Source of the DNA: Trichomonas vaginalis G3
Lineage: Eukaryota; Parabasalia; Trichomonadida; Trichomonadidae
NCBI RefSeq assembly: GCF_026262505.1
Contig: NC_067206.1
Span: 4,988,879-5,052,878 of the forward strand
Reading direction: 5' to 3'
Length of the DNA: 64,000 nt
In this document: positions 40,269 through 50,182 of the stretch, piece after piece
Numbering within the stretch: the stretch's first letter is position 1
Layout of the letters: each line of letters starts with the position of its first letter
The notes under the pieces: model-generated
Seen by the model: the letters and a program-made list of their open reading frames with translations, nothing else
Told to the model about the DNA's origin: nothing
Database searches by the model: none
Program-made: the position numbers and the translations under genes

Positions 40269-40596
40269 GTTGTTCTGAACTGACTTCTCTCCGTCAAATA
40301 TTGACAGTACGCCAGTTTTGATATAATATTGTATTATAAAACTTACCTTTAGAAATATCGGTCAGTTTTGTTGCTATATTTTTGTCAACGTCAAAACTTT
40401 CACCATCTCGGTTATACCAACTTTCTTTGCTTTATGAAAATATTTTGGTTCAGCAAAGACTGCTATTCTATAACATTACCATTGTTTTATAAAGAACTAT
40501 TCTGTCAATGTATTTGTATTGTTTGTGTGTGTAAACTTTGTTTTGCTTCAATTCGAAGAGATACTCAAATACGTCCATCTTTTTATTCTAAGTAAA
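40269..40596. other. Spacer between capsid gene and next gene
   Basis: Unusually long for this element (about 330 bp) and T-rich. A weak frame leads into the next gene (CVNFVLLQFEEILKY) without a good start. I see no defined feature. Confidence 0.4.
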
Positions 40597-40902
40597 ATGT
40601 CATTTCCGAAAAATAGAAGCGTAAGTGTTTCAAAAGGTTTAATGGCGATGGCAGATGTGAAGTTAAATTCACCAACTCAAACAAACAGTCAAAGTGTTGT
40701 TGTCAATGTCAAAAAAGAGATGTTGAAGTGGGGAAACCATACGAAGACGAAGATGGTTATAGCAATTGTTCCTGTAAAAGAACAACCAACATATCCTGAA
40801 GTTAGCAGAGACTTAAGTTCTGTTGCAGATATTCGAAACGACTACCAACAACTTAAAGACAAACTTAAAACTCAGGAGAAGATTTGTCAAGCTTTGGTAT
40901 AA
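40597..40902 (+). CDS. Small Maverick protein of unknown function (101 aa)
   Basis: I start at the ATG at 40597 (MSFPKNRSVSVSKGL), preceded by AAGTAAA. The chain is basic at first and ends with a short coiled coil (RNDYQQLKDKLKTQEKI). It overlaps the next ATG by one base (TAATG), suggesting co-translation or compact packing. No family recognised. Confidence 0.6.
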   Translation: MSFPKNRSVSVSKGLMAMADVKLNSPTQTNSQSVVVNVKKEMLKWGNHTKTKMVIAIVPVKEQPTYPEVSRDLSSVADIRNDYQQLKDKLKTQEKICQALV

Positions 40903-41198
40903 TGTTAAACTTGGTCGAACACAACCCTGTAAAAGTGAACTCATATGTCATTGCACCTCATGAAGTTTTGAAAGAACTATTGAAACTTTTGACAGAGGCA
41001 GACGATATAAACATCAAAGAAATAGAACCCGACATTGCTTGCTGTGGTGTTTCATATAATGTCATTGACAAGATATACGTTATGAAAGGAGGTGAAACGT
41101 TGAACTTAAAATATAGTTTCCCAGACGTCATAAAAATATTTGACGACCACAACATTTCATTAAAAATTTACTTGCTAAGTAAATGGCAGAAGACATAG
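40902..41198 (+). CDS. Small Maverick protein of unknown function (98 aa)
   Basis: Starts in the TAATG overlap (MLNLVEHNPVKVNSYVIA). It is an alpha/beta-looking chain with CCGVSYNVIDKIYVMKGGE and no recognised motif. It ends inside the beginning of the next gene (16-bp overlap). Intact. Confidence 0.55.
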   Translation: MLNLVEHNPVKVNSYVIAPHEVLKELLKLLTEADDINIKEIEPDIACCGVSYNVIDKIYVMKGGETLNLKYSFPDVIKIFDDHNISLKIYLLSKWQKT

Positions 41199-41993
41199 TG
41201 GTTTATACTATTACGACTAAAAACCCTGAGTCATATAATTCTATAACAACACACAACTTACAAAGTCCTCAAGGACGATATTGTAAAACTAACCTTAAAC
41301 ACAATGACGACTAAAGCCTGTTTTTGCTCTTTTGACACCAGACTTTGTTGTTGTGAATGGTAAAAAATACTTCTTTGAAGATACTTACTCAGATATACCA
41401 CCAACAGGTTTTGTTGACTTTATTTAATACTTTAAGGACGGATGTAACATGTGCTGCAACTAGAGCAGGTTCATTATGTTTGGATGTCCGACTGAGTTTA
41501 CTATAAACAATATGAGCTATAATACAAAACTTATTCTTGGTTTTTACTACAACAGTTTCCTATAACAGGAAAAGGTGTCATACAAGGAATGTCTGTTCCA
41601 TTGACTTTAAGTACACCTATTTTATATATGTTTCAAACTTAGGTTCAAAGTGTTTTATTCGAATGTCGACAGAAACTATTATGACCAAAAGATACTTATG
41701 CGTATAAATACAATACTTTCTCTGCTGGTTTGCCTATTGTTCATTCGAATGCAGAATTTTCAACCTTAGTGAACTCAAACACTTTGGCAAGTATAACGTT
41801 GACATTAGTTGACGCAAACTTTGTTCCTGTAAAACTTTTATGTCCTATGTATTTGTCAATGACGGCAGAAAGTTTCGAATTGGAAGATGCAACTGGTGAA
41901 AGTATTGTACTACAAGAACAACTTCACAACAAAAATAGCTAAGAACAACAAATGGAACAAATGCAACAAATGCAACAACAAAGTCAAGAATAA
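41183..41993 (+). pseudogene. Broken Maverick gene, strand-rich (possible minor capsid)
   Basis: Coding starts at ATG 41183 (MAEDIVVYTITTKNPESYN) and is followed through all three frames: TPDFVVVNGKKYFFED near 41340, CPTEFTINNMSYNTKLIL near 41485, NTLASITLTLVDANFVP near 41780 and a glutamine/methionine tail (EQQMEQMQQMQQQSQE) ending at TAA 41991. At least five frame changes or stops interrupt it. About 270 codons and predominantly beta-like, it fits the size of Polinton penton (minor capsid) proteins and lies downstream of the major capsid gene. That identity is inference. Confidence 0.5.
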
Positions 41994-42022
41994 AAAAAAT
42001 ATTTTTTTTTATTTTTATAAAA

Positions 42023-43254
42023 ATGTACAGAATAGATGTTTCAGATTTTTATGACTTCCAAGCATTCAGAAATATGTGTCCATTTCGAGACTATAACAAA
42101 GCAGTCGAGAATTTGAAACGTTTAGTCATTTATGTCGACTCTGCCCCAGAATGTTATGTCATGAAAGAATGGGATGTTGTCTTTAACAAACAAGAGCGAC
42201 AATAGTTTCAGAACAAGAATGTAGACAGAAACTTAAGAAAATAAAAGTCGTACAAGTTGGCATGAAGATGTTAGATGCTTGGGATATCTTATTGTCAAAG
42301 TTAGAAGATTTTTCAGTTCGTGGTATAAAGTTTTATACACCTTCTCCAAACTTCTATTCTATCTTCACTGGATATAAATATGAACAAGTAGAATGGAAAG
42401 AAAATATTATAGAAGCTTGGTTAGACCATGTCAAAGAAATTATATGCAATGGAAACGAAAGAGTCTATGAGTATATCTTATGTTGGTTTGCAAACATCTT
42501 ACAACATCCAAGTGCTAAAAATGAAACTGCTCTCATTATAATTGGAAAACAAGGAACTGGTAAGAACACTTTCTTTACAGATATTTTGTGCAAACTGTTA
42601 GAAGGTTATTCGAACCCGAATATGACAAACTTAGAAAACATCTGTGGCAAGTTTAACTCCTCAATAGAGAATATGAAACTTATAGTTTGCAATGAACTTC
42701 AAAGTATAGATACAACAAAAGTTTTGAACTCAGATGCTTTGAAGAGTCTTATAACAGACAAAGTTGGAGTTGTTGAAAGAAAATATAAAGACCAAAGAGT
42801 TTGTGAAAATGTTGCAAACTTCGTCATGGTTTCAAACAACGCCGTTCCGATGAAGTTAGAAAGTTCTGACAGAAGATATGTAGTTGTCAGAACGTCAGAA
42901 GCTCATATGCAAGATACAGAATATTTTGACGACTTAGCAGAAACTTTGACATCTGACTTTTACAACCACTTGTTCTCATATTTCATGACATTAGATATTT
43001 CTAAGTTCAATCCAAGACAAATTCCACATACCGAAGAAAGACAAACATTGTTAGAAGCAACAAGAGTGTTTATGAACTGTTTATAGATGACTAACTTTGA
43101 GTGTTTAGATGAAAGGTCATTGTACGATGAATATAAACAATATTGCCAAGAGTATGGTTATATGACAGCGTCTAAACGAACATTCTTGGCAAATGTCAAA
43201 AATCTTTTAGATGTTCAGAACGGCGTATATACAAAGAAAAATTTTTCTGAGTAA
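42023..43254 (+). pseudogene. D5-like superfamily 3 helicase, with one frameshift and one in-frame TAG
   Basis: The N-terminal piece (42023-42205) runs into the main frame (42262 on) through a one-base shift near 42200. The ATPase core shows Walker A IIIGKQGTGKNTFF (about 90 residues into the main frame), Walker B LIVCNEL, and sensor/motif C FVMVSNNAVP followed by RRYVVVRTSE, typical of viral D5/SF3 hexameric helicases that unwind replication forks. The main frame stops at TAG 43084-43086, but coding clearly continues in the same frame (FECLDERSLYDEYKQYC, then LLDVQNGVYTKK) to TAA at 43252. No primase (AEP) domain precedes the ATPase. Confidence 0.85.
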
Positions 43255-43289
43255 ATTTAAAAAAAATATTTTTTTATCCGATAGAAAAG

Positions 43290-43709
43290 ATGACAAAATT
43301 CATCTCAGTAAACAAGTACATGTCAGGACTTAAAGAAGAACTAGACCCATTCACATATTTGAATGTTTACTTCTACCATTTTGAAAAGTCTTCATTCAGC
43401 AAAGTTTGGAACATCGAACCAGTTAAGTTTGCTATTGTGACTAAAAATGGTGCAACTTTTGAAGACTTAGACATAGAAGGTTTGTTAGCAGTCAAAGAAA
43501 ATTTTGACAGAAGGTTCTCAAACCTTAAAGAAGGCAAAGCATACAAACTTGTTATACCTTATGAACCAAAGAAGACAGACGACTATGAATATTATGAGTC
43601 TAAGATAGTTGAAGTTCAAGGTAAATTGGGTAAAAAGATTTTAGAGTCTAAGCCGGTGTTTGCTCCTAAAGAGGAAGAGAACATTGACATTGACCCAGAA
43701 ATGTTCTAA
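43290..43709 (+). CDS. Maverick protein of unknown function (139 aa)
   Basis: Intact ORF from ATG 43290, preceded by an ATATTTTTTTATCCGATAGA-type leader. Strand-rich (LNVYFYHFEKSSFSKVWN, AYKLVIPYEPKK) with an acidic tail (EENIDIDPEMF), which is reminiscent of single-strand-DNA-binding proteins, and it sits next to the helicase. That function is a guess. It converges on the following minus-strand gene with 16 bp between. Confidence 0.55.
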   Translation: MTKFISVNKYMSGLKEELDPFTYLNVYFYHFEKSSFSKVWNIEPVKFAIVTKNGATFEDLDIEGLLAVKENFDRRFSNLKEGKAYKLVIPYEPKKTDDYEYYESKIVEVQGKLGKKILESKPVFAPKEEENIDIDPEMF

Positions 43710-43725
43710 AAATAAAATTTTATTT

Positions 43726-44199
43726 TTACATGTCAAATTTCTTTTTCTCTGGAACTGGTTCAGGTTCTTTCTTCTCTTCTTCTACTTTCTTCTCTTCTAC
43801 TACTTTCTTTTCTTTCTTTTCTCTCTTCTTCTTCTTTTCTGGTGGAGTTATGTCAAATTTCTCCGAACCATATTTATGTAAAAGTTCTTTGTCCTTTAAT
43901 AGCTCATCTATTCTGTTTTCTATTTCATCTTCAAGAACAGCGCATGTGTCTTCTTTGCATTCTAAGAACTTTTGTTGGACTTCATCTTTCCAATCGGCGT
44001 CATCTCTGTCAACAAGTCTGTCATTGACAAATTTTAAGACTGCTCTTTGTAATGTTTTATGGTTCTTGTCATATTCCCAGAAACAGAACTTTAGAACAAA
44101 TTCACCTTTCTTGTTTACACTATGTAAGATTTTATGGTCGACAGATGTTTTGCTGTCGAAAAGCTTGTCTCGAATATAGATAGCGAAATCGCTAGACAT
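43726..44199 (-). CDS. Lysine/glutamate-rich Maverick protein (157 aa)
   Basis: I start at the ATG at 44199 (MSSDFAIYIRDKLFD) rather than at the open-frame limit, because it follows the usual ATTTTTATCTTTTTGAAA leader of this element. The globular first 100 residues (FVLKFCFWEYDKNHKTLQRA) are followed by a highly charged tail (KKKKREKKEKKVVEE). Intact. No family recognised. It diverges from the ATPase gene with about 37 bp between the starts, a shared promoter region. Confidence 0.6.
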   Translation of the reverse strand: MSSDFAIYIRDKLFDSKTSVDHKILHSVNKKGEFVLKFCFWEYDKNHKTLQRAVLKFVNDRLVDRDDADWKDEVQQKFLECKEDTCAVLEDEIENRIDELLKDKELLHKYGSEKFDITPPEKKKKREKKEKKVVEEKKVEEEKKEPEPVPEKKKFDM

Positions 44200-44236
44200 T
44201 TTCAAAAAGATAAAAATTTTTAATTTTTCTAAAAAT

Positions 44237-45113
44237 ATGTTAGAAAAAAAGTTTGCTGACATTGACAAGAAAATTTGAGAATGTTTTAAATAAGAACAAG
44301 AGGAAGTTAGAAAATGCTCAGATAAAACCCATACATGACAAGTTCCTATTTGCTCAGAATGGTATAACAGGTCTAATCGCACCACCTGGGTCGGGTAAGA
44401 CTTTCACTTATCTTAAAATGGCTGCACAACAACAAGAACTAGATGAGAAGAACCCATTCTATGAGTTAGTAGTCATTTGTAGTACTTCTGGTAAATTTGA
44501 CCAAACCGTCAATTCGTTCAAAGATATTATAAAAAAGTCTAAGTTAGTATGTATAAAAGACTCTGAGTTGTTAGATTGGATAAAGAAGTACCAAAGAAGA
44601 GTTTTGAAGTACAATGCTATAAATGAGTATGTCAATTCGAGGTTTAAAGACCCAAATGAGGAAATGCAGAGAATATTAGAGAAGAAACACTTCAGAAACA
44701 AACAGAAAGAGATAGAATACATTTCGAAGAAATTGCAATCTTACGATTGGAAGACTTACCCTCACAGATGTCTTCTTATCTTAGATGACTTTGCTTCTCA
44801 TCCTTTGTTAAAGAACAGAGAACAAGATATGTGTCGAATTCTTAAGAAGCTCAGACACTTTAACATCTCAGTTGTCATTTGTGTACAGACAGCAAAGAGT
44901 TTAAGTAAGGATGTTAAAAGAATACTTACTGATATCATACTTTTCCCCGGATTGTCCGAAGACGATTTCATGGAACTTATGAAAGAGTCCATGGCAGGTA
45001 AGTTTGACAGACATGAACTATGGGAGAAGTACAAAGTCATACAAGACCCTCATACTTCTTTCAGAATTCATATCTACGCGAACAAAGTTCAAATTGTAAA
45101 AAGTCAAGCGTAA
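44237..45113 (+). pseudogene. A32-like (FtsK/HerA) genome-packaging ATPase, N-terminal frameshift
   Basis: This is the DNA-packaging motor ATPase of Polintons and related viruses. Walker A is in GLIAPPGSGKTFTYL (about residue 45 of the long frame), Walker B in CLLILDDFASHPLL, and a downstream sensor-like SVVICVQTAKSLSKD. The size (about 285 residues) is typical. The long frame from 44253 begins with a non-family leader. An ATG at 44237 (MLEKKFADIDKKI) gives a better N-terminus, joined by a one-base shift near 44275 in the AAAATTTGAG tract. Without that shift the first exposed ATG lies later, but all catalytic motifs remain in one frame. Confidence 0.88.
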
Positions 45114-45525
45114 AAATGTAAGTGTTTAGTCTTAGTCTGTTGTGGTGCTGCAGCTTTCGGTTCTTCTGGCTTTGGAATGGACTCGGTTGGTGGTACGTCG
45201 GACATTCGTTTGTGTCCTGTCGGAAGGAAGAACTTTTCCTGTTGGAAGGAAGGACTCGGAATGTCGGAAGGAAGAACTTTTTCTGTTGGAAGGAAAAACT
45301 TTTTCTGTCGTTCGACCAAAAAGTTCTCAATTTTCGAAAATTTGAATGGTTTACGGACGAACAACAGAAATTTTTTTCCAGTTGTCAGGAAATTTTTTTC
45401 CAGTTTCGCGGAAATTTTTCTTGTCGGATGAAGGACTCGGAATGCCAGAAGGATTTGACAAGCCAATTTACCATCTAGAGCTACCTGAGCCATCTGAAGT
45501 CAAGCTTGAAAAATAAATGGTTCAT
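45114..45525. repeat. Short-period repeat tract with ambiguous coding strand
   Basis: The tract repeats TGTTGGAAGGAAGAACTTTT-like units at about 25-bp spacing (45215-45315) and continues as GGAAATTTTTTTCCAG units (45375-45420). On the plus strand it ends with a plausible tail (GMPEGFDKPIYHLELPEPS) before TAA 45513. On the minus strand it opens as a 129-codon frame ending in a Pro/Ala-rich tail (PPTESIPKPEEPKAAAPQQ). I cannot decide which, if either, is translated. Confidence 0.4.
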
Positions 45526-46364
45526 TTACTCTGCTTGTTTGAAGTTGTCAAAATACTCTGTTATTTTTTCCTTTAACAATGACAAATCTTCTTTGAAGGT
45601 AAGTATTGTACAACCTTTCATATCATAGTGTGTTTGAGGTAACGTATCTTGAACTATCTGTTTAACATCTTCATTCGGTGTCATTGAAATCGGTAAGTTT
45701 TCGCGATAGAACCAATTTCTGTCAGATTTGTAAATCTTAGCAAGGTCGTAAAAGCTTTTGTTGTTTCTTCTGACTAAATGCAACATAACCATATCTCTGT
45801 CTTCTTCATTTTCCATCTCTTCAGTGTAAATCATATACTTATAGTTCTTTCCTTTCCTTTTGGTACCGAACGTGGTATTCTTTTCTGAATGTTTTTGTCT
45901 TTTGCTTCAAGCTTGTTCTCTAGCTCTTCACGTTCTTGTCTATGAATTTCGTCAAGAAGTTTACAAACATACCATGAATAGCGAGCTGAAGCCCATTGTG
46001 CCACATTATTTACAAGAAGTCTATGTACATAATATCCTCTCAAACCGTTTGGCAATTTTTCACGATTTTCATAGAGTTTTGGCGACTGGGGTTTTTTACC
46101 TACTCGCTGTTCTTCACTGTTTTCAGAAAAAAGTATGTCTCACTGTGCTTCATTTAATAGTTCAATAGTGCTTTGGTTCCTAAACCAGTCTTTAGGAAGC
46201 TTAGTATCTGGAGCAAAACATGCTGTCAAAATACTTTGCATTTGGTACATGTCATCTTTGACCGAACGAATGAGACGGAGTTGTTTGTTAAACTGAACCC
46301 ACTCATATTCTTCATTTATAGCTTCATGAACTATAACTGTTGTTGTGTTCTCTGTTGTTGACAT
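45526..46364 (-). pseudogene. KilA-N domain protein 1, frameshifted
   Basis: ATG 46364 (MSTTENTTTVIVHEAI) starts a KilA-N domain: FAPDTKLPKDWFRNQSTIEL is the K-W-R-N-S/T-x-E-L core, and GLRGYYVHRLLVNNVAQWAS followed by ARYSWYV is the C-terminal half of the fold, in a second frame (45831-46055). The remainder continues as a coiled coil (QEREELENKLEAKDKN) and a third frame (45526-45834) with a C-terminal domain (RRNNKSFYDLAKIYKS). At least two shifts: one between 46055 and 46140, one near 45830. KilA-N proteins are DNA-binding regulators common in large DNA viruses and phages. Confidence 0.75.
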
Positions 46365-46452
46365 ATCTGTCTTTATATTCCGGATAAAAAAATAAAAAAA
46401 AATAAAATTAGCGTTATTTTCTATCTTGTATAAAAGACCAAAAATAAACGCT

Positions 46453-47062
46453 TTACATGTATTTTTCAGCAACTTCGTCAAATAATTTTATAGCTTTACC
46501 TATCTCATCTACTTCAAACGTTTCTTACCTTTCGTGGGAGCACCATACATTTTCTCAAACTTTTCAAGTAGTTTCTGTTTCAGCAGCTCTCATATCGTTA
46601 ACAAACACAACCTTAACTCTATTGACTATACTGTCATATCTTTGAGTTATATTATATGTTCTTCCTATCTTATATCTCTTTGTATTGAAGTCCTTCGGTT
46701 CTGAACGATGTAAAGTAAGCCTTCACTGCAACGTTCAGTATCGAATGAACCATATGTTATGAAATTATATCCAACAACTGGGTCAATCCAGAACAAAACT
46801 ACTGGTATAAGACTTTTGTCGATGAGATATGCTGTAGTTCCATGAAATCTTACCGATATCATAAGCTCAGGATTTCTTGTCAAAATTTTCTGAGTTGAAG
46901 CAATTTTAACCCAGTCGTTTGTTTTCTTTCCAGATGGAGATATAATGTCTGACAAAGAATATTTTTGTATTTCTTTGAGTATCTTACGTTTAAATCACCA
47001 ATTCTAACCATTTTGGTGTCATTGTCTATCTTTCTAACTGTTTCAAACTCAGTGTTTGACAT
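46453..47062 (-). pseudogene. KilA-N domain protein 2 with C-terminal T5orf172/GIY-YIG-like domain, frameshifted
   Basis: ATG 47062 (MSNTEFETVRKIDNDTKM) opens the KilA-N domain. In the next frame PSGKKTNDWVKIASTQKIL, then TAYLIDKSLIPVVLFWIDP, complete it. After a further shift near 46690, RYKIGRTYNITQRYDSI, NRVKVVFVNDMRAAE and FEVDEIGKAIKLF match the T5orf172 layout (Y-K-I-G-R-T ... R ... A-E ... F-E-V), a relative of GIY-YIG nucleases that is often fused to KilA-N or Bro domains in viruses. Stop at 46453. At least three single-base shifts. Confidence 0.7.
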
Positions 47063-47511
47063 TTCCTGTTCTTACATACAAAATAAAAAAAAATATTTTA
47101 AAAAAACTAGCTTTTATTTTCTATCTTAAGGAAATTCATGAAATTTGGTCATTTTACTCAGAATTCAATAAAATATATTTTAGGCGACCAGGTCACTCGG
47201 TCAACTAACATCTTTTTGAAAATAGTGACAACATGACATTTTGACAACAACACAGGAAATAAACTTCTTCGTATATGTTTTGTCAAGACTTCTTCGTCAA
47301 TGAGTGTAAATGACCCAAAAATATATTTTAGGGTAGAAGGGTATATCTACCCCGTTTTCTACCCTCATTTCTACCCCATATGTCCTTACTGAAAAAGTAT
47401 GTGTTCCATATGTCATTTTACTCAGAATTTTATACAGAATTCAATAAAAATATATTTTAGGGTAGAAGGGTATATCTACCCGTTTTCTACCCTCATTTCT
47501 ACCATAACTAT
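47063..47511. repeat. Internal block of terminal-repeat-like modules
   Basis: Two GGGTAGAAGGGTATATCTAC modules (47331-47380 and 47458-47505) with TTTTCTACCCTCATTTCTAC, plus TTTTACTCAGAATT, a TTGTCAAGACTTCTTCGTCA relative of the 24-bp array and AAATGACCCAAAAATATATT, all elements of the terminal inverted repeats, occur here in the middle of the transposon. Confidence 0.8.
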
Positions 47512-48403
47512 TTACACGCGTTTTACATGGTATATGTTGTGATGGTTCATGACTTTAAACAGTTTTGTAGCTTCTATTTCTTCACGAAGGATATCAAAAA
47601 TTTTTAACTATGCCGAAGGTTTCTTTATATTTCTTCTTGACATCTGAAAGAAGGAAATCGTTAGCAGTTGGATAGTTTTTGTTCAGAAATGTCAACATGT
47701 CCATTTTATCTTCTGCTGGTTTCTCTACTTCTTTCTTTAAGTCAGTATGGTTTTTCTCATTCTTTCTATCTCTTTGACGGAGTAGTTATATTTCCTTGTT
47801 GCTGCTTTACATTTTGAACATTGTGAGTTCTTTTTGCGTTATATTCTGAAATTTGTCCTGCTAGTATGACTAAGGCGTAGATGGTTTTCTTTAACTCAAA
47901 GGTTGCTGGTTTTATCTGTTGGTTCCATACCTTACCTCTTCTATCTTTATCTCTTATCTGCCATACACACTCAGCAACTAACGAAACAAAGTTGTCGTAG
48001 GTCTTAAACTCTTCAGATTTATATATGTCAATGAAATATACCATATCGCAGTCTTTGTGGTTGTAATGAAATCCAAGAAACTCATAGTTTACATTACGTA
48101 TGAACTTCTTTATTTCAACTGAGTCAGATGGTTTCACTTCTATTTCATCGAATTCTGGAATAGTGAGCTTTTGTTGTTGTATTTCAGGCAATTTGGGTAA
48201 ATGGTCAATAATATCCTGCATTTCATAAAGATACTGTTCATTTGTTTCATCTTTCGCACTACAGTCTAAATTACTTGTTAAATTCCTGCTTTATCTTCTG
48301 GATTTCTGTTTCGAAAGTATATGAAGAAGGAATGAAGCTTTTCATCTCTACTAACATAGAAGTTGGTTCATGACTAACGAGTTTGGTGCTGTTGTTGTGA
48401 CAT
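47512..48403 (-). pseudogene. Maverick gene of unknown function, several frameshifts
   Basis: ATG 48403 (MSQQQHQTR) continues through shifts into SFIPSSYTFETEIQKIKQEF, the longest frame 47766-48221 (MQDIIDHLPKLPEIQQQ) and KMDMLTFLNKNYPTANDFLL, ending HNIYHVKRV-stop at 47512. The total is about 295 codons with four or more shifts. Features are a glutamine-rich spacer (NVQNVKQQQGNI) and a C-terminal region with a helix-turn-helix look (FLLSDVKKKYKETFGI). I recognise no family. It lies between internal copies of the terminal modules. Confidence 0.55.
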
Positions 48404-48628
48404 GTTCTTACAATAAAAATAAAAAAATATTTTTGGTGGGACTACCTTTATTTTATTTCAGCACAAAATGAACGAGTTTGGTTTAAAAATACGGTGGAGC
48501 CAAAAATGGCTCGACCTCAAAACAAGCATTTTGTGTGTTTTCTACGAGGGTAGAAAAGAGGGTAGAAAACGGGGTAGATATACCTTCTACCCTAAAATAT
48601 ATTTTTGTCGAAAAAAAATGGTTCATTT
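48404..48628. repeat. Inverted partial copy of the KilA-N 3 start plus terminal module
   Basis: Plus-strand 48463-48540 (GGTGGAGCCAAAAATGGCTC, GACCTCAAAACAAGCATTTT) is a diverged inverted duplicate of the beginning of the minus-strand gene at 49154. It is followed by one inverted terminal module (48547-48597). Confidence 0.75.
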
Positions 48629-49154
48629 ACTCACAATATTTTTGTACAAAACGACCCCAAACTTTTAACTTCTTTTCTGCAGCTTCTAATGCTATCTTAG
48701 CGAGTTCATATTCTCTAAATTCTCTCTTTAAATCTTCTTGTTCCCATTGGTCTAGTTCGTATGGAGAATCTCTATAACCAGAACATATCTCACGTTCTGT
48801 TCTATTTGTTTTTCATGCATTTTTCTAACTTCTTCTTCAAACAAAGGTTTTGCATCTCTACTGTATCTTCAAGTTCTTCTTCATCTAACTTCTCATGAAC
48901 TTTCTTGTCTATGGAGTCCATAATTTTTCCAATGCTATACAATATTTTGGAGAAGCCCACATTGCAATATAGTTTACGAGTCTTGGGTCTACATACATTC
49001 CTCTAACCTGTTTGATTTCATCCGGAATTCCTGCATGAAACTTTGTATAAAAAGCAACCGCCGTTTTCCGCGGGTTGGTATATTCTTCACAAAATGCTTG
49101 TTTTTGAGGTCGAGCCACTTTTGGCTCCACCTCTTTTTTCAACCAAAAACTCAT
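48629..49154 (-). pseudogene. KilA-N-like protein 3 with coiled-coil tail, frameshifted
   Basis: ATG 49154 (MSFWLKKEVEPKVARPQKQ) leads to a partial KilA-N domain: RKTAVAFYTKFHAGIPDEIK, then GMYVDPRLVNYIAMWASPKY-CIALEKL, the YVxPxLxxxIAxWxSPxY half of the fold. Coding continues in other frames as a charged helix (DKKVHEKLDEEELEDTVEM) and DQWEQEDLKREFREYELAKI, ending QKYCE-stop at 48629. Three shifts. Only the C-terminal half of KilA-N is evident. Confidence 0.65.
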
Positions 49155-49233
49155 TTTTGTCGAATTCAGCACAAATTTCATGAAAATTCAAGAGGGTAGA
49201 AAAGAGGGTAGAAAACGGGGTAGATATACCCTT
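49155..49233. repeat. Internal terminal-repeat module
   Basis: GAGGGTAGAAAAGAGGGTAG and AAAACGGGGTAGATATACCC at 49191-49241, preceded by TTTCATGAAAATTCA, is a further internal copy of the terminal module. It supplies the stop codon of the neighbouring gene. Confidence 0.8.
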
Positions 49234-50112
49234 CTACCCTAAAAATATATTTTTCAATACTTTTTTCAGCACTTCTCCGTAGTTATATATGAAAGACAAT
49301 TCGAGATAAAAGTCGTAGTACAATGGAACAATATGTTGCACACCATTTGTTGTGAACAAACTTGAAAGTCAGAGAAACTTTACTAGGTGGTTCGTAGAAT
49401 TTAGAAGCAAAGTCATAAAAGTCCTTACCGATACAAAGAAAACTGTTGTTGCTTGAACTGAAACTGCATGACACATGACATTTTGAGGGTCAAACACGTT
49501 TCTATAAACTGTCAAATCTGTTGGTGGGCGTATAAACCAGAACGGACCGTCAGGTGGTAATGGTTCGTTCTGGTTTAGTAACCGAAGAAATTGTGCCCAA
49601 GAACGTTTGTCTACTTGCCAAAATAAAAACTGTGTATCTCTTGGAGGGTTATTTTCAATCCTTTGAAATGAAACTGTGGAGTTCATCTTGTCATATTCTA
49701 GTTTCAGATAGTATGTTCCATTTAGTAAAGAATCGTATTTTTCTTGAAATTCCCAGTAGTATTTGTTTATTTGAGTTTGAAAGTCATTTAGAGTCTTCTC
49801 AAGACTTTCGTCTGAACGAACTGTAAAGATTCTCATTTCGTCAAATTTGTCTAGTAGACCGTCAGAACCTCTATACTGACCGTGAAAATATACTGCAAAC
49901 ATAAACGCGTTAGTTCTTTTTGAAAACAAAACTCTTCTAAATCCTATTGCCTTTGCATCTGAAGGACTTTGAAGCCAACGAATTGGAAAGTCAAAGCGGT
50001 AGGAGCCGGATGAAATTTCTTCATCTGATATAGTCCTACCGGCATTTGTGAAGATATAGTCTAACGGTTTTGTATCTGCTACTTTTTGTTCTTTGTTTTT
50101 CACCTGAAACAT
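49234..50112 (-). pseudogene. Maverick beta-rich protein, paralogue A, frameshifted at the 3' end
   Basis: ATG 50112 (MFQVKNKEQKVADTKPLDY). Residues 1-215 are in one frame (FTNAGRTISDEEI, YRFDFPIRWLQSPSDAKAIG, FRRVLFS). The C-terminus is recovered through two shifts near 49460 and 49335, ending VPLYYDFYLELSFIYNYGE. A second copy with the same blocks lies in opposite orientation at 55024-55870. About 290 residues, strand-rich, with no membrane segment. A penton/minor-capsid or fibre-anchor role is conceivable from size and fold texture only. Confidence 0.7.
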
Positions 50113-50182
50113 TTAATATATGTAAAAATATACTGTTTTAAAAAAAATGTTTTAAAATGGTATGCCATTTCATATTTCTCAT

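Noticed and set aside
43730..44179. 149-codon Ser/Phe-rich plus-strand frame
   Set aside because: Antisense of the lysine/glutamate-rich minus-strand gene.
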